Source: a virus. From it: a stretch of 64,000 bases of DNA. Location: positions 1-64,000 of the IMG/VR virus record IMGVR_UViG_3300049324_000002; one strand, given 5' to 3'. The translations under genes and the position numbers were made by a program. Positions 51,085 through 59,968 of this stretch are shown here, in pieces. Position 1 is the first letter of the stretch. Each line of letters starts with the position of its first letter. Below the pieces are notes generated by a model. It made no database searches. It was not told where the DNA came from and saw only the letters and a program-made list of their open reading frames with translations.

Positions 51085-53940
51085 TCACAGATGTGCAGAA
51101 TTGAACTTACCTAGATAATTATTAATCCAATCCTTGAACGTCAAACGGCCATGCAACTCAAACCATTCTTTCAGCTCAGGAGATGCGTACTTCAATACGC
51201 GAGACTCAGGACCCGAGAACAAAGAAAGAGGAGACAACGCCTTAGCCTCCCCATCCTTCGTCAACATATGTCCATGCATATCAAGCTCAGCCTGCAAATA
51301 CAACTGATAGATGTAATCCTTGTAAGCTTTACGTCCAAGCTCAGTAAGATTAACCCCAGTATAACCATTAGCACGTAAAGCAGCAATCGCAGACCTACGA
51401 CGCTGAGCATCCGGCGTCACACCATAAACCTGCTCAACCGCCGACTCCTCATGACCCCCCGCAGCCAACAACTTCTCAAACTGAGCAGCACGCTTCTCAT
51501 CATCCGCCCATTTACGTTTCGACGTAACATCACGACGATCAGCCTCAGCAGACAACGTATCAAAAGCATCCATATTCCCAGAAACAAGAGCATGTTGCAT
51601 AAAAGTATCAAGATGCTGATCATTCAGTGCGCGAACACCAGAAAGTGCCTTATCAAGTGAAATACCATCAACCGATGAAAAATGAGGATCAGTCAACTGC
51701 TTTGCTCGCGCCACCGAAACAGGCGTCAACCGCTCAGCACCATTCACATCCAACGAACGATCCCACACAGAACCATTCGAGTGAATCATATAATTCTGAT
51801 CAGTAGACCCAGGGACAAGATCATTCATCTTCATACTCACAGTCGACTTATTACCGGACACCTGAACGTAATACCGGTGCCTAGTCGACGCTACCTTCTG
51901 CAACCCCGCAGCTAACGCAGAGCCACGATCACCCGGTGCAGGACTAACCTTAAACGCAGACTTCGCAGACGTCAGAAGCCCACTCCAAGCAGTCAACTCC
52001 TGCCTAGGCAACGCTGCAGGCGCAACAGCACCCACCGGCAACGCAGCCGAACGCGGTGGCGTAGGAGCATCAGGAATCGACACCGCATCACCACGAACCG
52101 CCTGCTCGCGACTAGCAGTCTCAGCCTCAAGCGCCTTCACAGAATCCCGAGCACTCTTAAACTCAGGGGAACTAGTAGCAGTACCATTAGTACGAACCTG
52201 TGCAAAAGCACTATGAGCAGAACCTAACGCACTAGCCAACTGCTCATCAGTCATCGATGGTATATCAGAACTGTTAGTAGGAGAAACCCCACCACCATCA
52301 GGAACACCACTCGAAGCTGGCCCAGCACCCCCAGATGAAGAATTGTTGGAATCATGCTGATCCAAATGATGCTGCAAAGCATCAACAACACCCTGCTTCA
52401 ACTTAGAGTAATGTAAACTCTTACCAGCATGTGTTTCCGCAACACTCTTCAAATCCTCGCCTGCAAGAGGGTTACCTGCATTCTTCAATGGAGCCTTAAC
52501 AGAAGTAGAATTCTCCCCATTCAACAACTTAATAGCTTGAGCAACATGATCGCGCGCAAAAGTCTTCTGACCTACCAACAACTCGCTCTTAGGTTGAGAT
52601 ATAGGATCACCACTGCGCTTACCAATAGTAGGATCCTGAGGATCGCTCTTAAGAGAAGTGACCTGTCCCAAACCATGCCAATAATCAAGATACTTACCTA
52701 CACCACTAGAATCGACATTCTCAGAATTATCTAAATGTGTTGCAACACCCGAACCATCTGGGTGCACATCCAACCCAGCATGAGAGCCATCCGGCAAACT
52801 AATATGATAAGAACCCGGCGTCCAACCATGACCAGACGTAGCCTTACCTGAACCACCTCCACCCTTAATAACAGACTTACCATGTAACTTAGGTGTCGAA
52901 AGAGTATGAATAGCGCCTACTGAAACAGTAGGAACACCACCCCCTCCACCACCCGTGTTACGATTATTATGATGTGGAACTTTACGCCCAGTATCAATAT
53001 TGAAATAGTAACCCTTGACGAAGTTGAGATGCCCCTTCTGCAACCGAGTATAAGGCTTAACCCACACTACAGTAGCCTCAACAAACTCAAACCCAGCATC
53101 CGAACCCATCAAAGACAAAACCTGATCCGCATACTGAATCATTGAAAGAGGAGTAGGACCTAAATTATTCTTACCCATCTTCGCCGGAAGATATAATAAA
53201 ATTGAACATCTACAATTAGGATGCCTAGGGGGGCGAGCAATCACACCCTGATACGAGGCAGGCTCACCCGGCCGCTCAGGGAACGAATCATCCAACGGAA
53301 CATGCACACCATGCAACCGCACACACAAAGGACACGGCACCGTCTCCAAATCAAAACGAGCCGTCCACAACTTATGGACCTCACCAGTCCAACCCTCAGT
53401 AGCGTGCTTTAACTCATTCTCAGTAGCGCGATTACGGCCAGCTTCAATAGCCGTCCCTGCAGCCAACTTCGCACGGCCCGCCAGCGCCATCACCAACTCA
53501 GCAGGCTCCACACCACCAGACTGAGCTAACGTCTTCTGCCCATCCACAAAATCCTTCACAACCTGACTCATAAAATCATCGTCAAGTGAAAAGATAGTGT
53601 CACTCTTTGCAGACCTGCCAAACACCCCTAACTGCTGATCAGCAAACCTCCGACCCTCCGCAGCACCACCAGCAAATGCCCGCTGCAAAACAGCAGTCAC
53701 CGCAATCAACAATGCAGTAGTCAAAAGAGGATGAGTCTCATCCTCCGCCGAAGACGACTGCTCAGCCGGACTAGTGCGAGCCGTATAAGCAGACAAATGC
53801 TGAGCATAAACACGATCAATCTCAGTGTCAGCCTGATTCTCAATTGCAGCCGTACGCGCGCGTGAAACATCATTCAAATTCAAAAGCTGCATCAAAGGGT
53901 CCTGACTCGACACCGGACCCGCCACGGCAGGGGCAGTCAC
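51085..53940 (-). CDS. MuF-like minor head protein with long C-terminal extension
   Basis: I use GTG 53940, overlapping the portal stop (GTGA). The 951-residue protein has a MuF-type N-terminal part ending in RHPNCRCSILLY (the classic HPxCRCxxxP-like motif near residue 255), then several hundred residues of Gly/Ser/His-rich, repeated and unknown sequence including a basic helical end (KRKWADDEKRAAQFEKLL). MuF proteins enter the head and may carry effectors into the host; this extension may be such cargo, but I recognise no toxin domain. Confidence 0.75.
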   Translation of the reverse strand: MTAPAVAGPVSSQDPLMQLLNLNDVSRARTAAIENQADTEIDRVYAQHLSAYTARTSPAEQSSSAEDETHPLLTTALLIAVTAVLQRAFAGGAAEGRRFADQQLGVFGRSAKSDTIFSLDDDFMSQVVKDFVDGQKTLAQSGGVEPAELVMALAGRAKLAAGTAIEAGRNRATENELKHATEGWTGEVHKLWTARFDLETVPCPLCVRLHGVHVPLDDSFPERPGEPASYQGVIARPPRHPNCRCSILLYLPAKMGKNNLGPTPLSMIQYADQVLSLMGSDAGFEFVEATVVWVKPYTRLQKGHLNFVKGYYFNIDTGRKVPHHNNRNTGGGGGGVPTVSVGAIHTLSTPKLHGKSVIKGGGGSGKATSGHGWTPGSYHISLPDGSHAGLDVHPDGSGVATHLDNSENVDSSGVGKYLDYWHGLGQVTSLKSDPQDPTIGKRSGDPISQPKSELLVGQKTFARDHVAQAIKLLNGENSTSVKAPLKNAGNPLAGEDLKSVAETHAGKSLHYSKLKQGVVDALQHHLDQHDSNNSSSGGAGPASSGVPDGGGVSPTNSSDIPSMTDEQLASALGSAHSAFAQVRTNGTATSSPEFKSARDSVKALEAETASREQAVRGDAVSIPDAPTPPRSAALPVGAVAPAALPRQELTAWSGLLTSAKSAFKVSPAPGDRGSALAAGLQKVASTRHRYYVQVSGNKSTVSMKMNDLVPGSTDQNYMIHSNGSVWDRSLDVNGAERLTPVSVARAKQLTDPHFSSVDGISLDKALSGVRALNDQHLDTFMQHALVSGNMDAFDTLSAEADRRDVTSKRKWADDEKRAAQFEKLLAAGGHEESAVEQVYGVTPDAQRRRSAIAALRANGYTGVNLTELGRKAYKDYIYQLYLQAELDMHGHMLTKDGEAKALSPLSLFSGPESRVLKYASPELKEWFELHGRLTFKDWINNYLGKFNSAHL

Positions 53941-55586
53941 GACACCGACCCCACCAAATCCTCCGCCGTCTTCCACTCCGCCCACGACAACGACATCACA
54001 GCATCATCGTGCAACCACGTAGAAGCCGAAGGAATACCCTCCACGCTAAGCTGAGACGGCAACGCCGGATACTTCCCCTTCGTAGGAGCCGGTGAACCAC
54101 CAGACGCAGTAGAGGACGCAGCAGAAGACGCACCCGGGCCGCCAGCGGGAGCTACAGGCTGAGGCCCCGGCAACCACTGCTGTGCAGCCGGTACACCCTG
54201 CTGCTGATCCGCAGGATTCGCACCCACCGGCTGAAACGGACGCTGCATAGGAGGAGGAGCCTGATCCTGCATAAAATGATCCAACGACAAAGCGTCCTGC
54301 TTATCCAAAGCCTTAGACACCTTCTCGTAATCTATATCCATTCCCATCTCGCCAGCCATATACCGCTCAAGCTCCAACAAAAACCGACGAGTCACATTCG
54401 CAGAAGGCCCAGCACCTGCCAACTTATCGAACGTAGTTATAATCGCCTTCTTCTGATCCTCGTTGAACGCGCCAAACTTAACAGACGGATAATTATGGCT
54501 ACCAAAATTCCAATCAATGAACCTAGGAATCAGCCACTCATTAATCAACGTCTCGAGATCCGAGATCAAAACATTGATCAATATCTGGTGCATTTCCTCA
54601 GTATCAGTACTAAAGTCGACAGTAGGTCTACGACCACCCTGCTGCTCATCCATATGCGGAGCCAACACAGACTTAGACATCTGCGAATTGTGGTGATTAA
54701 TAAAATCCATAAAAGGGAAATCACCGAGGCTCTTACCTAAATCCTCGACCGAGTAACCCTTGTCAGGGACCGACATTGCCTGGGCGAGACCAAAATCTGC
54801 AAGTCCCTTCTTAAAGGCTGCAATCTCGTTAGGAGATGCCCCGGGGGGATACTTCCCAAGTCGCGACCCAACCGCACGATGCTGAGCAGCAAGATGCGCC
54901 AAGTAATACATCTTGATCTTCTTATCGTAATGATAAAAGGCAGCATTGAAATAAGAAACACCATAGAACGGGTTCTCTTCATCCCCACAAGCATAATAAA
55001 GAGAATTATCCTTTTCTATCTTAATGTCCAAGTACCTGCCACCAGGAGCAGCAGTACGCTGACGCAACCCGTTATACTCGCCCTTCTCACCAATCAAGAA
55101 CTGAATGGTCTCACTAGGACGATAAGCAATCTTAGACAACGCGTACTTACCCTGCAAAGGGCCACGACGCGGAACCGTATACACCAACTCAAACGGAGCA
55201 AAACCATCCACCACAGCTAACAACATCTGCGAAATTACACGAGCAAAGGAAGTCTGCATCCCACCCGACACTGCAGGAGTAGACAACAAATCCTCCGCGA
55301 ACTTCGCCTCCTTATCCCCACCCGGGGCCGGGATCCACGTCAACCGCCGCGCAGCCGCCCGCACCGGCATCGTCAACAAACGAAACAAACCACGAGCCTG
55401 ACCATCATTACGACGCATCTCAACCAACTGCTGAACAGTAGGCTCCTGATTGCGAATCAAAACATAATCGCCGCTAGCAAAAACCTCAGAAAAAGGCATC
55501 CCACGAATCTGGACGCCCATCTCCGTATCGATTTCTTTGGTCGTAGGCTTAGCCATCTGACCAGGCTGCAACTTAGTAACCGACAC
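53937..55586 (-). CDS. Portal protein (Mu gp29/DUF935-like)
   Basis: GTG 55586 follows GGAGG at seven bases. The 549-residue protein has EMGVQIRGMPFSEVF, LIRNQEPTVQQLVEMRRNDGQARGLFRLLTMPVRAAAR, VDGFAPFELVY, LGKYPPGASPNEIAAF and ETLINEWLIPRFIDWNFG: portal features of the DUF935 type. The tail is Pro/Gln/Ala rich, with an HDDAVMS end. It forms the dodecameric DNA channel. Confidence 0.85.
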   Translation of the reverse strand: MSVTKLQPGQMAKPTTKEIDTEMGVQIRGMPFSEVFASGDYVLIRNQEPTVQQLVEMRRNDGQARGLFRLLTMPVRAAARRLTWIPAPGGDKEAKFAEDLLSTPAVSGGMQTSFARVISQMLLAVVDGFAPFELVYTVPRRGPLQGKYALSKIAYRPSETIQFLIGEKGEYNGLRQRTAAPGGRYLDIKIEKDNSLYYACGDEENPFYGVSYFNAAFYHYDKKIKMYYLAHLAAQHRAVGSRLGKYPPGASPNEIAAFKKGLADFGLAQAMSVPDKGYSVEDLGKSLGDFPFMDFINHHNSQMSKSVLAPHMDEQQGGRRPTVDFSTDTEEMHQILINVLISDLETLINEWLIPRFIDWNFGSHNYPSVKFGAFNEDQKKAIITTFDKLAGAGPSANVTRRFLLELERYMAGEMGMDIDYEKVSKALDKQDALSLDHFMQDQAPPPMQRPFQPVGANPADQQQGVPAAQQWLPGPQPVAPAGGPGASSAASSTASGGSPAPTKGKYPALPSQLSVEGIPSASTWLHDDAVMSLSWAEWKTAEDLVGSVS

Positions 55587-55618
55587 GCACTAACCTCCGC
55601 ACTAGAACCGCACGTAGA

Positions 55619-57478
55619 TCAGTGCGGCAAAAACGTACCCCACCCAGCCTCATAAGCACCCAACGGCGCCATCAAAGGCCCCGACGTCCAAAACTCGTCC
55701 TCAAGAGAGTCTTCGTTCGTCGCCTCCGAACCACCCAACTCAACCGCGCCATTCACAGCACCACACACAGCATCAGCCAAATCCTTAGAACCATCAGCAG
55801 GATGATCAATCTTCAAAGTACGAGGATCCTGCTGCAACCCAAGAATCTCCTGACGCAACAACAAAGAAGAAGGCATGCGAGCACGTCCCTCTTCCACCAT
55901 AGTGCGAAACAACTTATAAGGATCTTCCTTACGATCAATAGAAACCAAAGGAGCCTGAATACCAGCAACCATCAGCTCCTGGCGAGTACTCAAAGACTGC
56001 CAACCATCCAAACTAACCTGACCAATAGTAAAACCACGCTGCACCAAATCAAACACAAGCTCACGAATAGCACGAAGCTGAATCTCCCGAGGAGGATTCA
56101 ACGACAAATCCGCCTCCAAAGCCAATGCACAATCCACATGCACCACCGGCAAATATTCAAACGTAACCTCTTCGCCAGTGTTCAAATCACGCTTAGCGTA
56201 CGTATCCCACGAAACCACATGAGCCATAGCGAACCCGGCCCTATCCTGCGACGTAGCCAAATCACCATGACACGCATACACAGCACCCTCTTTAGGCACC
56301 AACGAACGCGGAATAGAAAACTGAGCATGCCACGCACCCCGGTGATACTCCCAACTCACACGAATCTCAGGAGCATCAACCAAAGCCGCATCCACCGCAG
56401 CCTCAGAACGAAAATAAGGAGGCAACCTCGTACGAGCCGGACGACACAGATAGGCAGCACAAGCCCAGTCACGATCCGCCTCGAAGTCATCCACCAACTC
56501 CTCAGGAACCGGAACAGGTGACTCAGGAATCTTCACAAAAATACCACGCGCCAGTAAAGGATTAAAATCCCAACTAGGCATAGGTCCTACAACATAATGC
56601 TTAGACTCAATGCCCTTCTTACGAATATTCTCCTTAGCTTTCGCGTGCATCTTAGAGATAGGTGAACCAAAATAACGAGGATACGAAATCCTGATATTCT
56701 TAAACGTCCTAGGGAAACGAGTAACAGAAGACGTGCTCAACATACGAACAATACCCTCAGCAGAACGCACAGGCATTCTCTGAGTAGGACCAATATGCTT
56801 CGCAACTTCCTCAGCAGTACGGAAAGCATCAACCTCATCAGCAACACCAAGAATAAGGTTAAGACCCTCCTGCGTCTCCGCATCCGAAGATCCTGAAATA
56901 GACGTAATACCTTTCTCCCACTCAATCACAGCGCGCAAAGGATTACAACGATCCTTAAACCAACCACGAGACACAATACGAGTCATAGGCTCGAAGTAAG
57001 CAAGACGCGCCTGATCGCGAGTAGAAGCGACATTCAACATATGAATAGATTCATCCAAAGGCATACCAAAATAAGCCTTCGGTGACCTCAAACAAAGCAA
57101 CAAGTAAGCAACACGCAATGACGCAAGACGCGCTAGTAGATCCTTACCTCCACCCTTACCAACCATCATAGTAAGGTAATTCACCATAGGAATAGGAGTC
57201 CAGTAAGGCCACGCCGCAGCCATAGCAGGATAAATCTCAGGATAAAAAATACGTTCAGAAACCTGCAAAGCAGAATACTGCGGTGCAGATAACGGAGACA
57301 TACCAATAAAACGTTTATCCTGAACAAAAACGTCTAGCGGTACAGGCTCCTCGGCGAAAGTATCAGAAAGAATGGAGTCAGCCCCAGGAGCGGCATCCTC
57401 CACATCACCCTGAACACGCAACCAATCGGCAGGACTAAGATCACTCCCTGCCGGTACAATAGGAGAACGCGGTATCAC
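55619..57478 (-). CDS. Terminase large subunit
   Basis: The 619-residue protein has the ATPase Walker A VGKGGGKD (106-113), Walker B LILGVADEVDAF, a coupling LSTSSVTRF motif, and nuclease-domain acidic residues in ACHGDLATSQDRAGFA, VSLDGWQS and KDLADAVCGAV. It cuts and packages DNA. The GTG start overlaps the upstream stop (GTGA). Confidence 0.92.
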   Translation of the reverse strand: MIPRSPIVPAGSDLSPADWLRVQGDVEDAAPGADSILSDTFAEEPVPLDVFVQDKRFIGMSPLSAPQYSALQVSERIFYPEIYPAMAAAWPYWTPIPMVNYLTMMVGKGGGKDLLARLASLRVAYLLLCLRSPKAYFGMPLDESIHMLNVASTRDQARLAYFEPMTRIVSRGWFKDRCNPLRAVIEWEKGITSISGSSDAETQEGLNLILGVADEVDAFRTAEEVAKHIGPTQRMPVRSAEGIVRMLSTSSVTRFPRTFKNIRISYPRYFGSPISKMHAKAKENIRKKGIESKHYVVGPMPSWDFNPLLARGIFVKIPESPVPVPEELVDDFEADRDWACAAYLCRPARTRLPPYFRSEAAVDAALVDAPEIRVSWEYHRGAWHAQFSIPRSLVPKEGAVYACHGDLATSQDRAGFAMAHVVSWDTYAKRDLNTGEEVTFEYLPVVHVDCALALEADLSLNPPREIQLRAIRELVFDLVQRGFTIGQVSLDGWQSLSTRQELMVAGIQAPLVSIDRKEDPYKLFRTMVEEGRARMPSSLLLRQEILGLQQDPRTLKIDHPADGSKDLADAVCGAVNGAVELGGSEATNEDSLEDEFWTSGPLMAPLGAYEAGWGTFLPH

Positions 57479-57732
57479 TTGCCAAACTTGCTCAACAACG
57501 CAGAAGCAGACGCAGCCTTCGCCTTATAACCATCAGCACTACAAGCGAACTGACCGCCGATCTTCTTAATCGTACCCACACGCTTATTCATTGAATTCAC
57601 CACAGAAAACACACCCGGCCCGCCAGCGGGATCCGACCGCACCTTCAACCCAGACGGAGAATCCGAAGACGACGCATTAGAAGCAGTCTGCTTCCCTGCA
57701 CCACCCTGCTTCAACCACGGAGGAGCACTCAT
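57475..57732 (-). CDS. Small protein before the terminase
   Basis: From ATG 57732; 85 residues, Ser/Gly-rich N-terminus with SDSPSGLKVRSDPAGGPG, then VGTIKKIGGQFACSADGYKAKAASASALLSKFGK. Basic and small, it could be a DNA-binding partner of the terminase, but no family was recognised. Confidence 0.5.
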   Translation of the reverse strand: MSAPPWLKQGGAGKQTASNASSSDSPSGLKVRSDPAGGPGVFSVVNSMNKRVGTIKKIGGQFACSADGYKAKAASASALLSKFGK

Positions 57733-57734
57733 CA

Positions 57735-57833
57735 CTAAACCTTCTCACCCTGCGACGGAGGTGGACTATTACGATTCTTAAACCACCTAATAACTGCAGC
57801 AATCAACTTCAACTCGAGAAACTTCTTCAGCAC
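57735..57833 (-). CDS. Tiny basic protein
   Basis: A 32-residue open frame from GTG 57833 with GGGGG five bases before. Sequence: VLKKFLELKLIAAVIRWFKN then SPPPSQGEKV. Amphipathic and basic, it may associate with membranes. The stop overlaps the next start; existence is likely but not certain. Confidence 0.4.
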   Translation of the reverse strand: MLKKFLELKLIAAVIRWFKNRNSPPPSQGEKV

Positions 57834-57842
57834 AGTAACCCC

Positions 57843-58028
57843 CTACGCAACTGCTGGGTGCAACACTAAAGACAACACAACATACAAAATTATTCCAAGC
57901 ACCAGTAAAACAATGCCAGGACGGTACCCGCCAGGAACAAGATCTCCTGCACCCGGAATGACTCCCAGAATAATAAGAATCAAACCAATCACAGCCATGA
58001 TGACGCAGAGAGTAAGCAGAAGTCCCAT
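57843..58028 (-). CDS. Small two-helix membrane protein, possible holin
   Basis: A 61-residue protein with two transmembrane helices (LLTLCVIMAVIGLILIILGV and PGIVLLVLGIILYVVLSLVL) joined by a short GAGDLVPGGYR loop. Its ATG overlaps the stop of the Acb2-like gene (TAATG). Close to the endolysin gene, it is a good holin candidate. Confidence 0.55.
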   Translation of the reverse strand: MGLLLTLCVIMAVIGLILIILGVIPGAGDLVPGGYRPGIVLLVLGIILYVVLSLVLHPAVA

Positions 58029-58237
58029 TACACGTTCCTCGCGATAGAAGCGTTAGCCCAAAACATGACCTCTTCTATCTTCGTCAAGGCAAGAGCCTTC
58101 TCACGCCCGTCAGGTAGCTGCTGGTCAAATTCCTTAGCCAACGCTAAACAATTATTGCGAACAGACTGATGCTGCTCCACCTTCTTCTCATCAGGAGCAT
58201 GATAAGAAAAACGATTATCCAAATCAGAAGTAGCCAC
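58028..58237 (-). CDS. acb2: Acb2-family cyclic-nucleotide sponge (anti-CBASS)
   Basis: The 69-residue protein has the full family pattern: NRFSYHAPD (8-16), a central helix and LPDGREKALALTKIEEVMFW, ANASIARN (41-68). Residues R45, E46, K47, T52, K53, E55, E56, W60 and N62 fit the conserved hairpin of the Acb2/Tad1-hairpin family. Known members form hexamers that bind 3',3'-cGAMP and cyclic trinucleotides and so block CBASS signalling. The gene sits between the endolysin and a small membrane protein in the late operon, unlike an early-expressed anti-defence gene. Assignment is from motif memory, not alignment. Confidence 0.82.
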   Translation of the reverse strand: MATSDLDNRFSYHAPDEKKVEQHQSVRNNCLALAKEFDQQLPDGREKALALTKIEEVMFWANASIARNV

Positions 58238-58245
58238 TACACTCC

Positions 58246-59172
58246 CTACTTAGGCTTCATCTCTCGGGTCACAACACCGCCAGCAGACTTAGTCACATCC
58301 CACGAAACAATAGCCTTAGTAGCACCATCAGGCAGCGGAGGATGAACCACTCGCTTATAATTATTATCAGGAGTCTGCTTCAAATCAACATCAGTCCACT
58401 TCCAGTCAACTAAGCCCCCCTTATCACCTTGAATGTAAACCTGAATCCAACAAGGTCCAATAACATCCAAGAGCGTAGCGGAAAGCCAAGCCTGACCAAA
58501 AATGCTAGAAGCAGACCCAGACGTAACAGAGATAACCCGACGCCCAGTACCTGAAATATCGAAATCTGTAAGCATCGGTTCTCCCACAATAGGTGAACTA
58601 GTTAATGCTGCCCAAATCTCAAACCGAAACAAATTCATATTAAAACTGCGGGTCGACCCATCCCCAATACCCGGATCCCACTTACCCTCAATCGAAGTCT
58701 CGAAATGACCTCGAACCCAATCAGGAGTGGTATGACCAAGAATCCCACAAATCACGCCACCAAGAATACGAGCCGACCTATACTGCTGAGGAGTCCAAGG
58801 CTGCAACCCCGGGTACATAACCTCATTGCCCCACACAAGCGGGTTAAACAACCTCGTCACAGGCAACGGACCCATACTCGGGCCGCCACTAGCACCAGCA
58901 TGATTAGCAGGCTGTGCAGCAATAATGTGGATCGTGCCGTCAGGATAGGTGCAACAATTGCACAGCGGCGGATCCAAATCTGAACGGCCATTCACCAAAA
59001 TAGAAAGACCGCCACCGTAACTATCGCCAGTATGGTGGGTAATCAAACCCTGCGGTCGGCCATTAGGAAACACATAACCATTACCACGAGTCTCCCAACC
59101 CGGCTCGAATGTGACAGGCACCTTATTATAACGGAGCCCATCAGCAACAGCATTCGCGAATCCTACACTCAT
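58246..59172 (-). CDS. Endolysin, N-acetylmuramoyl-L-alanine amidase (Amidase_2)
   Basis: The 308-residue protein has ITHHTGDSYGG (zinc His 46/47), ANHAG (His 91), WGNEVMYPG and RGHFETSIEGKWDPG (His156, Lys164, Asp166): the amidase_2/PGRP fold. The C-terminal third (from about residue 200) is a beta-rich domain with WIQVYIQGDKGGLVDWKW, probably binding the cell wall. It overlaps the preceding gene by ATGA. Confidence 0.88.
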   Translation of the reverse strand: MSVGFANAVADGLRYNKVPVTFEPGWETRGNGYVFPNGRPQGLITHHTGDSYGGGLSILVNGRSDLDPPLCNCCTYPDGTIHIIAAQPANHAGASGGPSMGPLPVTRLFNPLVWGNEVMYPGLQPWTPQQYRSARILGGVICGILGHTTPDWVRGHFETSIEGKWDPGIGDGSTRSFNMNLFRFEIWAALTSSPIVGEPMLTDFDISGTGRRVISVTSGSASSIFGQAWLSATLLDVIGPCWIQVYIQGDKGGLVDWKWTDVDLKQTPDNNYKRVVHPPLPDGATKAIVSWDVTKSAGGVVTREMKPK

Positions 59173-59513
59173 CTAGGATTCTCATCTCTCCAGGCAAGGA
59201 AAGCTGGCTTATCGGCGAACCGATCATTGCCAGCTTCCTCATAAGGAAGGAACGTGATAAAAGGATAATCTAAACTAGGGTCAAAATCAGGCTCAAGGTA
59301 AGGCGCGCACGGCGCGACATCCAACGCACCAATAACCGACACAACCTCAGGATCCCCATCAACATGGTCAACAACACGCATGTTAACGAGATGCTTAGAT
59401 CGCGAAGGGTCATCGTAAGGATCAGCAGCGCCCAACAAATGCTCAACAACATGAGCAACCGTCAAACGCAAAAGGTCCTGATCCCCGCGAGGGATGTCGC
59501 GCCGATAGCGCAT
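59169..59513 (-). CDS. Hypothetical protein
   Basis: A 114-residue acidic protein (ADPYDDPSRSKHLVNMRVVD, then YLEPDFDPSLDYPFITFLPYEE). ATGA overlap with the endolysin gene. No family recognised. Confidence 0.55.
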   Translation of the reverse strand: MRYRRDIPRGDQDLLRLTVAHVVEHLLGAADPYDDPSRSKHLVNMRVVDHVDGDPEVVSVIGALDVAPCAPYLEPDFDPSLDYPFITFLPYEEAGNDRFADKPAFLAWRDENPR

Positions 59514-59517
59514 CTAA

Positions 59518-59913
59518 CTAGCGACCGCGTCGACCGGAAGGAGCACCATCAACAGAAGTGCTACCACCGCCATCAGTGGTACCAGTGCCATCATCGATCG
59601 GAGGCACATCCGGGGCCGGGGGAACCGGCTGGTTCGGGTCAGTACCAATAGTACGCAGGTGCTCCACGAAAGGCACAAGCTGGTCAGCCGCAGCCTGCGC
59701 AGCGGCAGCCTGAGAACCCGTAAGCTGGCCAACCTGATCAATCAGGTTCTGCACTCGGTCCGCGACCTGATTGGTCACATCATTAAGCTGACCAAGCTCG
59801 TCATCAAAAACACTCATGTGCCGCTCCAATCTCTCTACTTTGTGCTTCAGCAACTTCAACTCGTCGCTGCTTGAATCATTCCCGATATGGATATGTAGCG
59901 TCAGGATACTCAT
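59518..59913 (-). CDS. Coiled-coil protein with Pro/Thr/Asp tail
   Basis: I use ATG 59913, preceded by GAAGGA; upstream codons of the open frame are not likely to be coding. The 131-residue protein has SILTLHIHIGNDSSSDELKL, a coiled coil (KHKVERLERHMSVFDDELGQLND) and a low-complexity end (PPAPDVPPIDDGTGTTDGGG). Function unknown. Confidence 0.55.
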   Translation of the reverse strand: MSILTLHIHIGNDSSSDELKLLKHKVERLERHMSVFDDELGQLNDVTNQVADRVQNLIDQVGQLTGSQAAAAQAAADQLVPFVEHLRTIGTDPNQPVPPAPDVPPIDDGTGTTDGGGSTSVDGAPSGRRGR

Positions 59914-59968
59914 CTCAGTATCCTTCTGTTTCGTTAAGCCGGACGGGGGGTCACTAGAAACTTCGGAC

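Larger units (their letters stand above)
2799..57617 (+). repeat. Dispersed polar octamer ACCCGGCC (25 copies, one orientation)
   Basis: Copies begin at about 2799, 3634, 7633, 8831, 12508, 12601, 13825, 14104, 15116, 17436, 17985, 20468, 23823, 27605, 32081, 33436, 35935, 35957, 36150, 42951, 46016, 49492, 53265, 56228 and 57610. By eye I found none of the reverse complement GGCCGGGT on the plus strand. Copies occupy all three reading frames of minus-strand genes (for example GG CCG GGT in recA, GGC CGG GTG in the delta-prime gene, G GCC GGG T in the polymerase), so codon use alone does not explain them. Confidence 0.75.

Noticed and set aside
57735-57842. Classifying the gap before the small terminase-proximal protein as non-coding
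   Set aside because: A 32-codon frame with GGGGG at the right distance and tightly coupled stop suggests a real tiny gene, so I listed it with low confidence.
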